43,694 bases of DNA from Candidatus Korobacter versatilis (lineage in GTDB: Bacteria > Acidobacteriota > Terriglobia > Terriglobales > Acidobacteriaceae): contig JACPNR010000007.1 of assembly GCA_016185395.1 (NCBI GenBank), positions 1 to 43,694 on the forward strand. The letters run 5' to 3'. Each line of letters opens with the position of its first letter. Position 1 is the first letter of the stretch. Shown here piece by piece: positions 33,817-42,020 of the stretch. The notes under the pieces were generated by a model that saw nothing but the letters and a program-made list of their open reading frames with translations, had not been told where the DNA came from and did not search any database. Both the position numbers and the translations under genes were made by a program.

Positions 33817-34535
33817 GGCGCCACCTCCGCCGTCCCCGAGAGGACGGGACGGTCCGAGAGCCTGCCGTCGGAAAGAAAGATGTGGCGCGTGGCGTAACGA
33901 TCGGCGATCGCGCGCTCGTGCGTGACCAGCACGATGGTCATGCCCTCGCGGTTCAGCGCCTTCATCAAGTCCATGATCTCCGCCCCGGTGCGGCTGTCGA
34001 GGTTGCCGGTGGGCTCATCCGCGAGCAGCAAGACCGGCTGGTTGACGAGCGCGCGCGCGATGGAACCGCGTTGCTGCTCGCCGCCGGAGAGTTCACTCGG
34101 CCTGTGTCCCGCGCGCTCACCGAGGCCCACGCGCGCGAGGGCCGAGCGGACGAGGCCGCCGCGTTCGTCGCGCGGCACTTCCGCGAAGCGCATAGGCAGC
34201 TCCACGTTCTCGGCAAGCGTCATCGTCGGCACAAGGTTGAAGGCCTGGAAGACCATGCCCACGGTGTTGCGGCGATACGCGGCCAGTTCGCCGGACGCCA
34301 TCTGCGCCAGCTCGCGGCCCATCACCGTGACCGTGCCGCTCGTGGGACGGTCCAGCCCGCCGATGAGGTTCAGCAGCGTGGATTTCCCCGAACCCGAGCT
34401 GCCGAGCAGGGCGACGAACTCGCCGCGCGCGACTTCGAGGCTCACGCCATCGAGCGCGCGCACCACGGTCGCGCCCATCTTGTGGTGACGGGAGACGTTC
34501 GCTGCCAGGACTGCCGGCTGGTTGGGGGCCGCCAT
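33813..34535 (-). CDS. ABC transporter ATP-binding protein (MacB/LolD type)
   Basis: The ATPase partner of the permease. From ATG 34535 it has 240 residues; the longer open frame upstream is without support. Walker A is GSSGSGKST (45-53), the Q-loop is VFQAFNLVPTMTL, the signature is LSGGEQQRGSIARAL (more often QQQRVAIARAL) and Walker B is LLLADEPTGNLDS. The N-terminus VSRHHKMGATVVRALDGVSL is typical of LolD/MacB ATPases. No strong ribosome site is seen. Its stop overlaps the permease start, so the subunits are co-translated. Confidence 0.93.
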   Translation of the reverse strand: MAAPNQPAVLAANVSRHHKMGATVVRALDGVSLEVARGEFVALLGSSGSGKSTLLNLIGGLDRPTSGTVTVMGRELAQMASGELAAYRRNTVGMVFQAFNLVPTMTLAENVELPMRFAEVPRDERGGLVRSALARVGLGERAGHRPSELSGGEQQRGSIARALVNQPVLLLADEPTGNLDSRTGAEIMDLMKALNREGMTIVLVTHERAIADRYATRHIFLSDGRLSDRPVLSGTAEVAP

Positions 34536-34649
34536 GAGGATATTCGGGTGTCTCTCTACAGATGTTACTACGCCGCTCGGGGACGCAAGGTTCCGCCGCC
34601 GCGCGGTGCCCGGCAATCTCGGAGACCATCCGCGCGCATCTTTATAAGT

Positions 34650-34862
34650 ATGTCCGCACCGCTCCGTCCGTTCCTCGTTTCCGCGCGCGCGTCCGACCGG
34701 GGCGCGCAATGCCCGAACTGCTTCACCTACAACCTGCTCGACCATTTGCCGGAGACGAAGAAGCGCTCGCGCGGAGAGAGCAGATGGGAGCTGCAATGCG
34801 CACTGTGCGGCTCAGAGTTCCCCCTGGGTGGGGACACCGCGTCCGCCCCTGCCGCCGCATAA
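34650..34862 (+). CDS. Small zinc-ribbon protein
   Basis: A 70-residue frame starts at ATG 34650 (MSAPLRPFLVSARASDRGAQ). It has two C-x-x-C pairs, CPNC and CALC, about 28 residues apart, which form a probable zinc ribbon. The sequence between (TYNLLDHLPETKKRSRGESR) is charged. The function is unknown; nucleic-acid or protein binding is common for such ribbons. TATAAG (34643-34648) is directly before the ATG and there is no ribosome site, so the start is uncertain. It diverges from the ABC operon. Confidence 0.6.
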   Translation: MSAPLRPFLVSARASDRGAQCPNCFTYNLLDHLPETKKRSRGESRWELQCALCGSEFPLGGDTASAPAAA

Positions 34863-34995
34863 GGTCCTCAGCCCTACCACTCCCTCGCTTCCAGATAGAG
34901 CCTCGGGATTCGCGTTTCGCGGCGAACCTGCGCCTGGGCAAGCAGCGAAAGGATACGCCCCTTCGCCTGTTACCATTCGCCAGGAGCAACGTCTA

Positions 34996-36792
34996 ATGCC
35001 CGAGGACTGCATGCGAAATCTTTTTGTCTTTTTGCTCGCCCTTACCCTTGCCGCGCCCCTGCTGCTCGCGCAAGCTAACCAGCCAAACACCAACAGCGGC
35101 GTGGACGCGCGTCGCAAGCAGCTCGACGATCTGCTCAAGGAGCAGTGGGAATACACCCTGCGGACCAGTCCCGAGTTCGCCTCCATCCTCGGCGACAAGC
35201 GCTACAACGATAAGCTCAGCGACTTTTCGCAAAAAGCCATCGAAGCCGACCTGCGCCAGAGCAAGATCTTTCTCGACAAGTTCAACGCCGTGGACGCCAC
35301 CGGCTTCCCCGAGCAGGAGCAACTCAACCAGCGGCTGATGGTCCGCGACCTCTCGCGCGGGCTGCAGAACGCCCACTTCAAGAATTGGGAGATGCCGGTG
35401 AACCAGTTCTTCGGCATCCATCTGGACGCACCGCAGCTCGTGCAGCTGCTGCCCTTCGACACCGTGAAGGACTATGACGACTACATCGCGCGCCTCAAGC
35501 AGATGCCGCGCGCGCTCGATGAGACTTCCATCCAGATGCGCAACGGCATGCGCGACAAACTCATGCCGCCGCAGTTCCTGCTGGTGAAGGTCGCCGACCA
35601 GGCGGACCGCATCGCCAAGCAGACGCCGGAAGAGTCTCCCTTCGCCATGCCGCTGAAGAAGTTCCCGGCGACGTTCCCGGAAGCCGACAAGCAGCGCCTC
35701 ACCGCCGGCGTCCTCGCCGCGATCAAGGAGGCAGTACTCCCCGCGTATGTGAAGTTCGCGGCTTTCGTGCGCAACGATTACGCGCCGCACGGTCGCCAGC
35801 AGGAAGGCTTGTGGTCTCTGCCCGATGGAGACGCGCGTTATCGCGCCGCCATCGGCAACCTGACGACCACCAACATGGCGCCCGCGGACGTCCATCAGCT
35901 CGGCCTCAACGAGGTGGCGCGCATCGAGGGCGAGATGCTGAAGATCGCCAACCAGATGGGCTTCCAGGAATTGAAGAGCTTCAACGCCGCCCTCGAGAAG
36001 GACCCCAAGCTGCGCCCGGCCTCGCGCGAAGACATCCTCAACTACTACCGCAAGTACACCGGCCAGATGTACGAGAAGCTGCCGCAACTCTTCGGCCGCC
36101 TGCCGAAAGCCAAGGTCGTGGTGATGCCGGTCGAAGAGTTCCGCGAGAAAGAGGCTTCCGGCGCCGCCTACAACCAGGGCACGCCCGATGGCTCGCGGCC
36201 CGGCCACATCATGGTCAACACCGGCGCCTTCAAGGACCGCAAGATCATCAGCTTCGAATCCACGGCGTACCACGAGGGCGTCCCCGGCCACCACATGCAG
36301 ATATCGATCGCGCAGGAGCTGCCCACGCTGCCGCCGTTCCGTCAGCAGGCGGGTTACACCGCGTACGTGGAAGGCTGGGCGCTCTACTCCGAGCGCCTCG
36401 GCAAAGAGGTCGGCTTCTACCAGGACCCGTATTCCGATTACGGACGCTTGCAGGATGAGATGCTGCGCGCCATCCGCCTCGTCGTCGATAGCGGCGTGCA
36501 CTACAAACACTGGACGCGCCAGCAGGTGGTCGACTACTTCCACGCGCACTCCGCGCAGGACGAGCCCGACATCCAGTCGGAGACCGACCGCTACATCGCG
36601 TGGCCGGCACAGGCGCTCGCCTACAAGATCGGGCAGCTCAAGATCACCGAGCTGCGCGAAAAGGCGAAGCGCGAGCTCGGCGGCAAGTTCGACATCCGCG
36701 CTTACCACGACGAAGTGTTGGGAGCGGGCGCCCTGCCGATGGAAGTCCTGGAAGAACGCATCAACAACTGGATCGCGCAACAGAAGAAGTAG
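34996..36792 (+). CDS. Exported DUF885 family metallopeptidase
   Basis: From ATG 34996 (AGGAG nine bases upstream) it has 598 residues; MRNLF at 35011 is the other candidate. Residues about 6-26 are a signal peptide (FVFLLALTLAAPLLLAQ). The DUF885 body is helical. The catalytic-looking motif H426-E-G-V-P-G-H-H433 with E459 in EGWALYSE matches zinc-gluzincin metallopeptidases. Relatives are annotated as dipeptidyl or peptidyl-dipeptidase-like, and are numerous in acidobacteria. It would hydrolyse peptides in the periplasm. It lies upstream of, and converges on, the VanX-type gene, with an intrinsic terminator between. Confidence 0.9.
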   Translation: MPEDCMRNLFVFLLALTLAAPLLLAQANQPNTNSGVDARRKQLDDLLKEQWEYTLRTSPEFASILGDKRYNDKLSDFSQKAIEADLRQSKIFLDKFNAVDATGFPEQEQLNQRLMVRDLSRGLQNAHFKNWEMPVNQFFGIHLDAPQLVQLLPFDTVKDYDDYIARLKQMPRALDETSIQMRNGMRDKLMPPQFLLVKVADQADRIAKQTPEESPFAMPLKKFPATFPEADKQRLTAGVLAAIKEAVLPAYVKFAAFVRNDYAPHGRQQEGLWSLPDGDARYRAAIGNLTTTNMAPADVHQLGLNEVARIEGEMLKIANQMGFQELKSFNAALEKDPKLRPASREDILNYYRKYTGQMYEKLPQLFGRLPKAKVVVMPVEEFREKEASGAAYNQGTPDGSRPGHIMVNTGAFKDRKIISFESTAYHEGVPGHHMQISIAQELPTLPPFRQQAGYTAYVEGWALYSERLGKEVGFYQDPYSDYGRLQDEMLRAIRLVVDSGVHYKHWTRQQVVDYFHAHSAQDEPDIQSETDRYIAWPAQALAYKIGQLKITELREKAKRELGGKFDIRAYHDEVLGAGALPMEVLEERINNWIAQQKK

Positions 36793-36818
36793 CAGGCAGG
36801 AGCACTCTTAGCGAGCTT

Positions 36819-36832
36819 GTCATCCTGAGCGG
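36819..36832 (+). repeat. GTCATCCTGAGCGG intergenic element
   Basis: A 14-bp core matching the element at 26991-27004 in 13 of 14 positions, followed by CGGGCGCGAAGGAC. It lies between convergent genes. It may be a mobile or dispersed repeat of unknown function. Confidence 0.4.
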
Positions 36833-36869
36833 CGGGCGCGAAGGACCTCAACCCCAACGATGCAACAGG

Positions 36870-36899
36870 AGCGCCAGGAATCTTTCCTGGCGCTTTCTT
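36870..36899 (+). terminator. Intrinsic terminator of the DUF885 gene
   Basis: A perfect 11-bp stem AGCGCCAGGAA/TTCCTGGCGCT (36870-36880, 36884-36894) with a TCT loop is followed by TTCTTA. It lies about 78 bp after the DUF885 stop and next to the convergent VanX-type stop. Confidence 0.8.
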
Positions 36900-37635
36900 A
36901 CTTCCCCAACTTCTCGAACGGCACATTCATGATCGGGTAGAGCTTCCAATCCCGATAGTCAAAGTGCCACCACTCCTGCGGATACACCTTGAACCCTTCA
37001 TTCTCCATCGCCGCGCGCAGCAGGCCGCGCAGCCGCCGCTCGTCGCCGGTGCCGCCGGTGTAATCCGCGAACGAGCGCTCGCTCATCTCGTCGTATCCGC
37101 TCGGCATCACCACCTCGCGCCCGGTCTTCAGGTCGTAGAGTGACAGATCGACCGCGCATCCGCGATTGTGGCGCGAGCCTTCGCTCGGATCGGCGACGAA
37201 CACGTGCTTGTCCGCCGGCGTCGCTTCCCAGAACATCTTGGTCACGTACCACGGACGGTAGCCGTCATGGATGATCAGCCCGTAGCCATCCTTTTTCAGC
37301 TTGCGGTGCGCGCGCACCAGCGCCTCCGCTGCCGGCTTCTGCAAGAACGCCCGCGCCTGGGAATACATGGGAGTGCTCATGAAGTTGTTCGCGCTGGCGT
37401 AGCGGATGTCGAGCTTGATGGAAGCATCGAGCTTCACCAGCTCCACCAGCATCGGTTGGCGGAACTCGCCTTTCTCCGCCGGAGGCTGCGCCGCCATCGC
37501 CTGCTTGCGCAACTCGGCCACCGGACGCACCGGCGTGATGTGGAACGTCTGCTTCTGCGCCGCCTGCGCGTGCGCTGCTTCCATGCCCGCGAACAGAACG
37601 GTTACGATGAGGAACGGTCGAAAGGCTTTCAGCAT
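36898..37635 (-). CDS. D-alanyl-D-alanine dipeptidase-like protein (VanX/M15D family)
   Basis: The 245-residue protein has a signal peptide (about 1-25). VanX-type motifs are intact: R127 in DGYRPW, the zinc ligands H156 and D163 in SRHNRGCAVD, and the catalytic E221 with H224 in EWWHFDY. VanX hydrolyses D-Ala-D-Ala. Being exported and alone, it more likely recycles cell-wall or environmental D-Ala dipeptides than serves glycopeptide resistance. No vanH or vanA partner is nearby. It starts at ATG 37635 and diverges from the metallophosphoesterase gene with only 39 bp between the starts. Confidence 0.92.
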   Translation of the reverse strand: MLKAFRPFLIVTVLFAGMEAAHAQAAQKQTFHITPVRPVAELRKQAMAAQPPAEKGEFRQPMLVELVKLDASIKLDIRYASANNFMSTPMYSQARAFLQKPAAEALVRAHRKLKKDGYGLIIHDGYRPWYVTKMFWEATPADKHVFVADPSEGSRHNRGCAVDLSLYDLKTGREVVMPSGYDEMSERSFADYTGGTGDERRLRGLLRAAMENEGFKVYPQEWWHFDYRDWKLYPIMNVPFEKLGK

Positions 37636-37674
37636 CTGACTACTGTAGACCTTGCTGCCACGTCAGGAGAGATA

Positions 37675-38751
37675 GTGAAACGTGTGCGCGTCCTGCTCCT
37701 GCTGTTCTGTTCCCTGCTCGCCGGGGCGCAGGCCAAACCGTCGACGCCGCCGGCAGGCAAGACCGGCGCGTTCAAATTCGCCATCTCCGGCGACTCGCGC
37801 AACTGCGGCGACATCGTGATGCCCGCCATCGCCGCCGACGCGCGCGCGCAGGGCGCTGCCTTCTACTGGCATCTCGGCGACGCACGCTGGCTCAAAGGGA
37901 TTGACGAAGACATCGCCAACGCCAAGGACGCTCCCGCGCCCTCCCTCGAGCAGTACCGCGGGATGGCCTGGCAGGACTTCATCCGTCACCAGCTCCAGGC
38001 CTGGGGAGATACGCCGGTCATGCTCGGCATCGGCAATCACGAGCTCTACGGCAACAAAACGCGCCAGGAGTTCCTCGCGACCTTTGGACATTGGGCCAAC
38101 CAGCCGTGGGTCGAGAAGATGCGCTTGCATGACGGTCCCAACGATCGCGAGCCGCGCACCTATTTCCACTGGATCGATCACGGCATCGACTTCATCTACC
38201 TCGACAACGCCAGCCATGACCAGTTCGATGAAGCGCAGATGAACTGGTTCGCCGGCGTGCTCGGGCGCGCGGCGAAGGACCCTGACGTGCGTGCCCTCAT
38301 CGTCGGGGCACACGCGCCCCTCCCTGATTCCTTCGGCAAGGGGCACGCGATGGACGACTGGCCGGTCGGCGTCGCCAGCGGCCGCCGCGCCTACCAATTG
38401 CTGCTCGATTTCAAGGCGAACTCGGGCAAGGGCGTCACCTTCTTCGGCAGCCATCAACACTTCTACATGCCTAACATCTACAACACGGCGTACTGGAACG
38501 CGAACGGCGGCGTGCTGCCCGGATACATCGTCGGCTCAGCCGGCGCGCACCGCTATGCGCTCCCCGGCAACGCGCCCGCCGGCTCGAAGACCATGGTCTA
38601 CGGCTACGTGCTCGGCACCGCCGATGCCTCCGGCGCCACGAAGTTCGAATATCGCGAGGTGTACGAAAGTGACGTCCCAAAGAACGTCCGCGCGCGCTAC
38701 GCCCCCGACTTCATCCACTGGTGTTTCGCCGAGAATGGCGACAGGAAGTAA
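37675..38751 (+). CDS. Exported metallophosphoesterase
   Basis: From GTG 37675 (AGGAG five bases upstream) it has 358 residues; the frame is open far upstream through the divergent VanX gene, but that is a shadow. Residues 1-20 are a signal peptide ending GAQA. Calcineurin-like metal motifs appear in order: SGDSRNCGD (D40), HLGDARW (D69), GIGNHELYG (N121, H122), VGAHAPL (H213) and GSHQHFY (H260, H262). It would hydrolyse phosphate esters in the periplasm with two metal ions. The substrate is not predictable. A hairpin element follows the stop. Confidence 0.9.
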   Translation: MKRVRVLLLLFCSLLAGAQAKPSTPPAGKTGAFKFAISGDSRNCGDIVMPAIAADARAQGAAFYWHLGDARWLKGIDEDIANAKDAPAPSLEQYRGMAWQDFIRHQLQAWGDTPVMLGIGNHELYGNKTRQEFLATFGHWANQPWVEKMRLHDGPNDREPRTYFHWIDHGIDFIYLDNASHDQFDEAQMNWFAGVLGRAAKDPDVRALIVGAHAPLPDSFGKGHAMDDWPVGVASGRRAYQLLLDFKANSGKGVTFFGSHQHFYMPNIYNTAYWNANGGVLPGYIVGSAGAHRYALPGNAPAGSKTMVYGYVLGTADASGATKFEYREVYESDVPKNVRARYAPDFIHWCFAENGDRK

Positions 38752-38753
38752 GT

Positions 38754-38832
38754 CCACCGATGACGCGGATAAACCCTTCTTCCATTTTCGCTTTTTCGAT
38801 CCGCGTGATCCGTGGCGATCCGCGGCGAAAAA
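38754..38832. repeat. Inverted repeat between convergent genes (CGCGGAT family)
   Basis: CCACCGATGACGCGGAT (38754-38770) pairs with 38799-38815 at 15 of 17 positions. A second stem, CTTTTTCG-at-CCGCG against CGCGGCGAAAAAG (38791-38832), overlaps it. It could terminate transcription of both the metallophosphoesterase and PilZ genes. Confidence 0.6.
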
Positions 38833-38845
38833 GGGCCTGGGGTCC

Positions 38846-39208
38846 CTACTGCACCATCGACAACGCGTGGCACACGCGCTCGATCAGGCCCTTTTCGTGG
38901 TCGGTGAGCTTGGCGAACTCGATGCCGTAGCGAAAGCCGGCGCGGTTGCGCACGATGCCGCGCAGCACGACCTTCTCGCGGCAATAGGGCAGCATCAGCT
39001 CGGCCTGGATCGTGTTGCCGCTCTCCAGTTCCGTCGGCAGGAACAGCGCCATGCCGCCCTCGCTCACGTCGCTTCCCTGTCCGTAGATGGCGCCGCGGTT
39101 CGCGAGCACCACCTTCACCCGCAACTCTACCTTGTACCGCGACCAGCGCCGCGTCTTCGAGAAAGACTGCGCTTTCTGCTTTTGAACGAGCTTGTCCATC
39201 GCATCCAT
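38846..39208 (-). CDS. PilZ domain protein
   Basis: The 120-residue protein from ATG 39208 consists of one PilZ domain. RRWSRYKVELRVKVVL (the RxxxR motif region), GQGSDVSEGGMALF (D-x-S-x-x-G motif) and FRYGIEFAKLT match the c-di-GMP-binding fold. It therefore probably senses c-di-GMP in the cytoplasm and controls motility, surface polymer or another output. An in-frame upstream extension (to 39385) is not supported by a ribosome site. No diguanylate cyclase is in the window. A short N-terminal basic segment (KLVQKQKAQSFSKT) precedes it. Confidence 0.88.
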   Translation of the reverse strand: MDAMDKLVQKQKAQSFSKTRRWSRYKVELRVKVVLANRGAIYGQGSDVSEGGMALFLPTELESGNTIQAELMLPYCREKVVLRGIVRNRAGFRYGIEFAKLTDHEKGLIERVCHALSMVQ

Positions 39209-39354
39209 TGCCGCCGCTGTCCTGTGGTTGTCCGGCCAGAAGAGGGGCTGACCGTTTCTACCTGGGTGACGCTGTGAGCCAGAATGCCTCGTTTTCAGAT
39301 AGAAGGCAAGTAACGATGGTAACGGCCCTACTGCCGGCCCGAAAAGGAGCGCTC

Positions 39355-39723
39355 CTACGTGCGCCCGCCACGCACCGCACGCCACTGCGGCAGCCGCACC
39401 GTGGGCGCCACGTGCACCAGGGCGGGTCCCGGTTCCGGCTCCTCCGGCTCCTCCAGGTCGCTCTCACGCAGTTGCCGCCGATAGCGCTTCCGCGACATCT
39501 CCCTATCTTCCAGGTACCGCCGCAGCACCACCATCACCGCAAGCCACACGGCCAGGGGACTGACCGCCACGAACATCGCGCTGGCGCGCGCGACCGGCGC
39601 CATCTCCAGCGCCGCGATGAGTACCGCACCCGCGCCATACAACAGGATGATGATGGAAAAGCAGACGAAGTCGAGCCTGTTGGCTAGCTCCCGCCGGGAG
39701 CTTTCTGCATCATGGCTTGGCAT
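39355..39723 (-). CDS. Small membrane protein of unknown function
   Basis: The 122-residue frame begins at ATG 39723 with AGGGA six bases upstream. A short N-terminal stretch precedes two hydrophobic helices (about 19-41, FVCFSIIILLYGAGAVLIAA; 49-67, MFVAVSPLAVWLAVMVVL). A charged Arg/Glu-rich tail with an E-P repeat (DLEEPEEPEPGP) follows. No family is recognised. It could be an inner-membrane scaffold or a fortuitous ORF; helix pattern and ribosome site favour a real gene. It lies between PilZ and tRNA-Glu genes, all leftward. Confidence 0.6.
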   Translation of the reverse strand: MPSHDAESSRRELANRLDFVCFSIIILLYGAGAVLIAALEMAPVARASAMFVAVSPLAVWLAVMVVLRRYLEDREMSRKRYRRQLRESDLEEPEEPEPGPALVHVAPTVRLPQWRAVRGGRT

Positions 39724-39785
39724 AGGGGTTCCCTGCCGCTATGGAAACAGCGGCGCCCTCGCCGGCCAACCAGATTCAACCTGCA

Positions 39786-39816
39786 AACAAAAACGCCGTC
39801 CCAGTTTGGAACGGCG
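39786..39816 (-). terminator. Intrinsic terminator downstream of tRNA-Glu
   Basis: On the minus strand CGCCGTTCC (39808-39816) pairs with GGGACGGCG (39794-39802), closing around a five-base loop, with one wobble. TTTTTGTT follows (39786-39793). It is about 90 bp past the tRNA 3' end. Confidence 0.8.
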
Positions 39817-39899
39817 CTGCGTTTCCCGATTCGGATCGCGCCGCGGACACAACCTTTCTGACGGCAACGTCCCGCTTATCGGGATTTTTCATAAAGGTC

Positions 39900-39974
39900 T
39901 GGTAGCGCTACCGGGAATCGAACCCGGGTTTGAAGATTGAGAATCTTCCGTCCTAACCCCTAGACGATAGCGCC
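39900..39974 (-). tRNA. tRNA-Glu (anticodon CTC)
   Basis: 75 nt including an encoded CCA (39900-39902). The acceptor GGCGCTA pairs with TAGCGCT (first pair a G-U wobble), the D arm is GTCTAGGGGTTAGGAC, the anticodon stem GAAGA/TCTTC encloses TTCTCAA, and the T arm is CCGGG-TTCGATT-CCCGG. The anticodon CTC reads GAG. The discriminator is A, where many bacterial tRNA-Glu genes have G. An intrinsic terminator follows. Confidence 0.95.
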
Positions 39975-40108
39975 ACGTTGTTGCCAGGGTCGCCGCAACG
40001 CTGGCGCCTCGCGGTTCCCGCTCGGCTTGGCTGCGTCGCCCCTCGGCCTATGCTCGCGCGTTTCCGGCGCTCGCTCCGGCCTCACCCGTGGGAGCTTAAG
40101 AATTATAC

Positions 40109-40174
40109 GGTAGAGACGCCCTTCTGGGCGTCTCCGGGACGCAGACGGAAGGCGGCCAGAAGGCCGTCTCTACC
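40109..40174. repeat. Nested palindrome after the transketolase operon
   Basis: Outer arms GGTAGAGACG (40109-40118) and CGTCTCTACC (40165-40174) are perfect. Inside is GAGACGCCC-TTCT-GGGCGTCTC (40113-40134) and a GGCCAGAAGGCC stem. It follows the transketolase C-subunit stop by 7 bp and could serve as its terminator. A TATAAT (40102-40107, minus) lies beyond it, upstream of tRNA-Glu. Confidence 0.6.
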
Positions 40175-40181
40175 CTTGGTT

Positions 40182-41165
40182 CTATTTTCTCTTCAGCACG
40201 TCGCGCACGGCCTGCACGATGTACGGCGCCGTCAGCCCGTACTTCTCCATCAGTTGCTCGGGCGTGGCGGATTCCGCGTAGGTATCGCGCACGCCGACCA
40301 TCTCCATCGGCACCGGATGCGACTTCGCCGCCGCCTGCGCCACGCGCGCGCCCAGTCCGCCATCGAGCAAGTGCTCTTCCGCCGTGACGATGGCGCCGCA
40401 CTCGCGCGCCGCTTTCGCCACCGCCGCGTCGTCCAGCGGCTTGAGCGTGTGCATGTCGAGCACGCGAACGCTCACGCCTTCTTCCTCGAGCTGCGCCTGC
40501 GCCTGCAGCGCGTATCCCACCTCGAAGCCGCACGCGATGATGGCGCAGTCGGCGCCGTCCCCGTGGACTTTCGCTTTTCCGATCTCGAAGGTGTCGCTTG
40601 GCGAATAGATGACGGCGGCCTTCGCGCGTCCCGTCCGCATGTAGCACGGACCAACGTGCTCGGCCATGCGATGCACCAGCGCGCGCGCCGAGTGCTCGTC
40701 CGCCGGATGGATGACCACGAACCCGGGCAGCGCGCACGTCAGCGCCAGGTCTTCCACCGACTGCTGCGACGGCCCGTCTTCGCCGATCGATATGCCGCCG
40801 TGCGACCCCACGAACTTCGCGTTCACGTGCGGATACGCCACGCACATCCGCAACTGGTCATATCCCTTATCCACCAGGAACACGGCGAAAGACGACGCGA
40901 ACGGGATCTTGCCGCTCAGCGCCAGGCCGCTCGCGATCCCCACCATGTTCGCTTCCGCGATGCCCACGGTGTAAAAGCGGCCGGGAAACTCCTTGCCGAA
41001 GGTCGCCGAGAAGGTGGACTTGGCCAGGTCGGCGTCGAGCGCGATGACGTTCGGGTTCTTGCGCCCGAGCTCCGCCAGCGCTTCGCCGTAGGCCTCGCGC
41101 GTCGCCTTGCCCATCTTCAGCTCGAATTTTGTCGTGGTGGCTTTCATGGATGCCGTGGGATTCAA
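40182..41165 (-). CDS. Transketolase, C-terminal subunit
   Basis: One half of a split transketolase: pyrimidine-binding and C-terminal domains. It has 327 residues from a TTG at 41165. That start is preferred over ATG 41147 because AGGAG sits six bases before the TTG. The Glu that activates thiamine diphosphate is in VGIAEANMVGIASGLAL. EDGPSQQSVEDLALTCALPG and IHPADE are typical. It works with the N-terminal subunit, which ends 9 bp upstream, to move two-carbon ketol units in the pentose-phosphate pathway. Gene splitting is common in archaea and several bacterial groups. Confidence 0.93.
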   Translation of the reverse strand: MNPTASMKATTTKFELKMGKATREAYGEALAELGRKNPNVIALDADLAKSTFSATFGKEFPGRFYTVGIAEANMVGIASGLALSGKIPFASSFAVFLVDKGYDQLRMCVAYPHVNAKFVGSHGGISIGEDGPSQQSVEDLALTCALPGFVVIHPADEHSARALVHRMAEHVGPCYMRTGRAKAAVIYSPSDTFEIGKAKVHGDGADCAIIACGFEVGYALQAQAQLEEEGVSVRVLDMHTLKPLDDAAVAKAARECGAIVTAEEHLLDGGLGARVAQAAAKSHPVPMEMVGVRDTYAESATPEQLMEKYGLTAPYIVQAVRDVLKRK

Positions 41166-41174
41166 GTCGGTCTC

Positions 41175-42020
41175 CTAGACCTTCAGCGCTTCCAGCTCCT
41201 TCAACGCGGCGTCGCGCTCTTCCGGTTTGGGCGCCACGCCGTGCCACTTCACGTTGTTCGCCATGAACGAAACGCCTTCGCCCTTCACCGTGTTGGCGAT
41301 GATGCACGTCGGCCGCTCGCTCTTATTGGCGCGCGCGCTCTCGAGCGCGGGGATGACCTGGCCGAAATCGTGTCCATTGATCTCTTCCACGTTCCACCCG
41401 AAGGACTTCCATTTTTCGGCGAACGGCTTGAGCGAGAGGATGACGTCGGTGAAATCGTCGAGCTGCTGCCGGTTGTTGTCCACGATCACGGTGAGGTTGT
41501 TCAGCTTGTGGAAGGGAGCGAACATCGCCGCCTCCCAGATCTGGCCCTCCTGCGACTCGCCATCACCGATCATCACGAAGGTGTGGTAGTCGAGCTGGTC
41601 GAGCTTGGCGGCGAGCGCCGTCCCGATGCCGATGGAGATCCCCTGCCCGAGCGACCCGGTGGACGCTTCGAGGATGGGCAGCATGCGCTTGTCCGGATGC
41701 CCTTGCAGCGGCGAACCCAGCTTGCGCAGCGTCATCAGCATCTCGCGCGGGATGTAGCCGGCGTGCGCCAGCGCCGCGTACAGCGCCGGTGCGCCGTGGC
41801 CTTTCGACAGGATGAAGCGGTCGCGGTCGCGCCACTGCGGGTTCTTCGGATCGTGCCGCAGCACGCGGAAGTAAAGCGCCGTCAGCAGCTCCACCTCGCT
41901 CAGCGAACCGCCCGGATGCCCGCTGCCCGCCGCGCAGATCATCTTCACGATGTCCTCGCGCATCTCCAGCGCGAGGGCTTTGAGTTCGTCGACGGACTCC
42001 ACTCTCTTCATCATCGTCAT
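41175..42020 (-). CDS. Transketolase, N-terminal subunit
   Basis: The thiamine-diphosphate-binding half, 281 residues. AGSGHPGGSLS and SKGHGAPALYAALA are family hallmarks. GDGESQEGQIWEAAMFAPFHKLNNLTVIVDNN has the GDG...NN motif that binds ThDP and metal (positions near 153-186). The ATG at 42020 overlaps the GAF gene stop by four bases, and the C-terminal subunit follows. Product lengths sum to about 608 residues, close to full transketolase. It acts in the cytoplasm with its partner. Confidence 0.94.
   Translation of the reverse strand: MTMMKRVESVDELKALALEMREDIVKMICAAGSGHPGGSLSEVELLTALYFRVLRHDPKNPQWRDRDRFILSKGHGAPALYAALAHAGYIPREMLMTLRKLGSPLQGHPDKRMLPILEASTGSLGQGISIGIGTALAAKLDQLDYHTFVMIGDGESQEGQIWEAAMFAPFHKLNNLTVIVDNNRQQLDDFTDVILSLKPFAEKWKSFGWNVEEINGHDFGQVIPALESARANKSERPTCIIANTVKGEGVSFMANNVKWHGVAPKPEERDAALKELEALKV

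Noticed and set aside
39870..39889. TCCCG-CTTAT-CGGGA followed by TTTTT on the plus strand
   Set aside because: A short 5-bp stem with no upstream plus-strand gene; considered chance, while the minus-strand terminator at 39786-39816 is convincing.
39900..39974. Integration site at tRNA-Glu
   Set aside because: No integrase, direct repeat of the tRNA 3' end or phage genes are near, so no attachment site is called.
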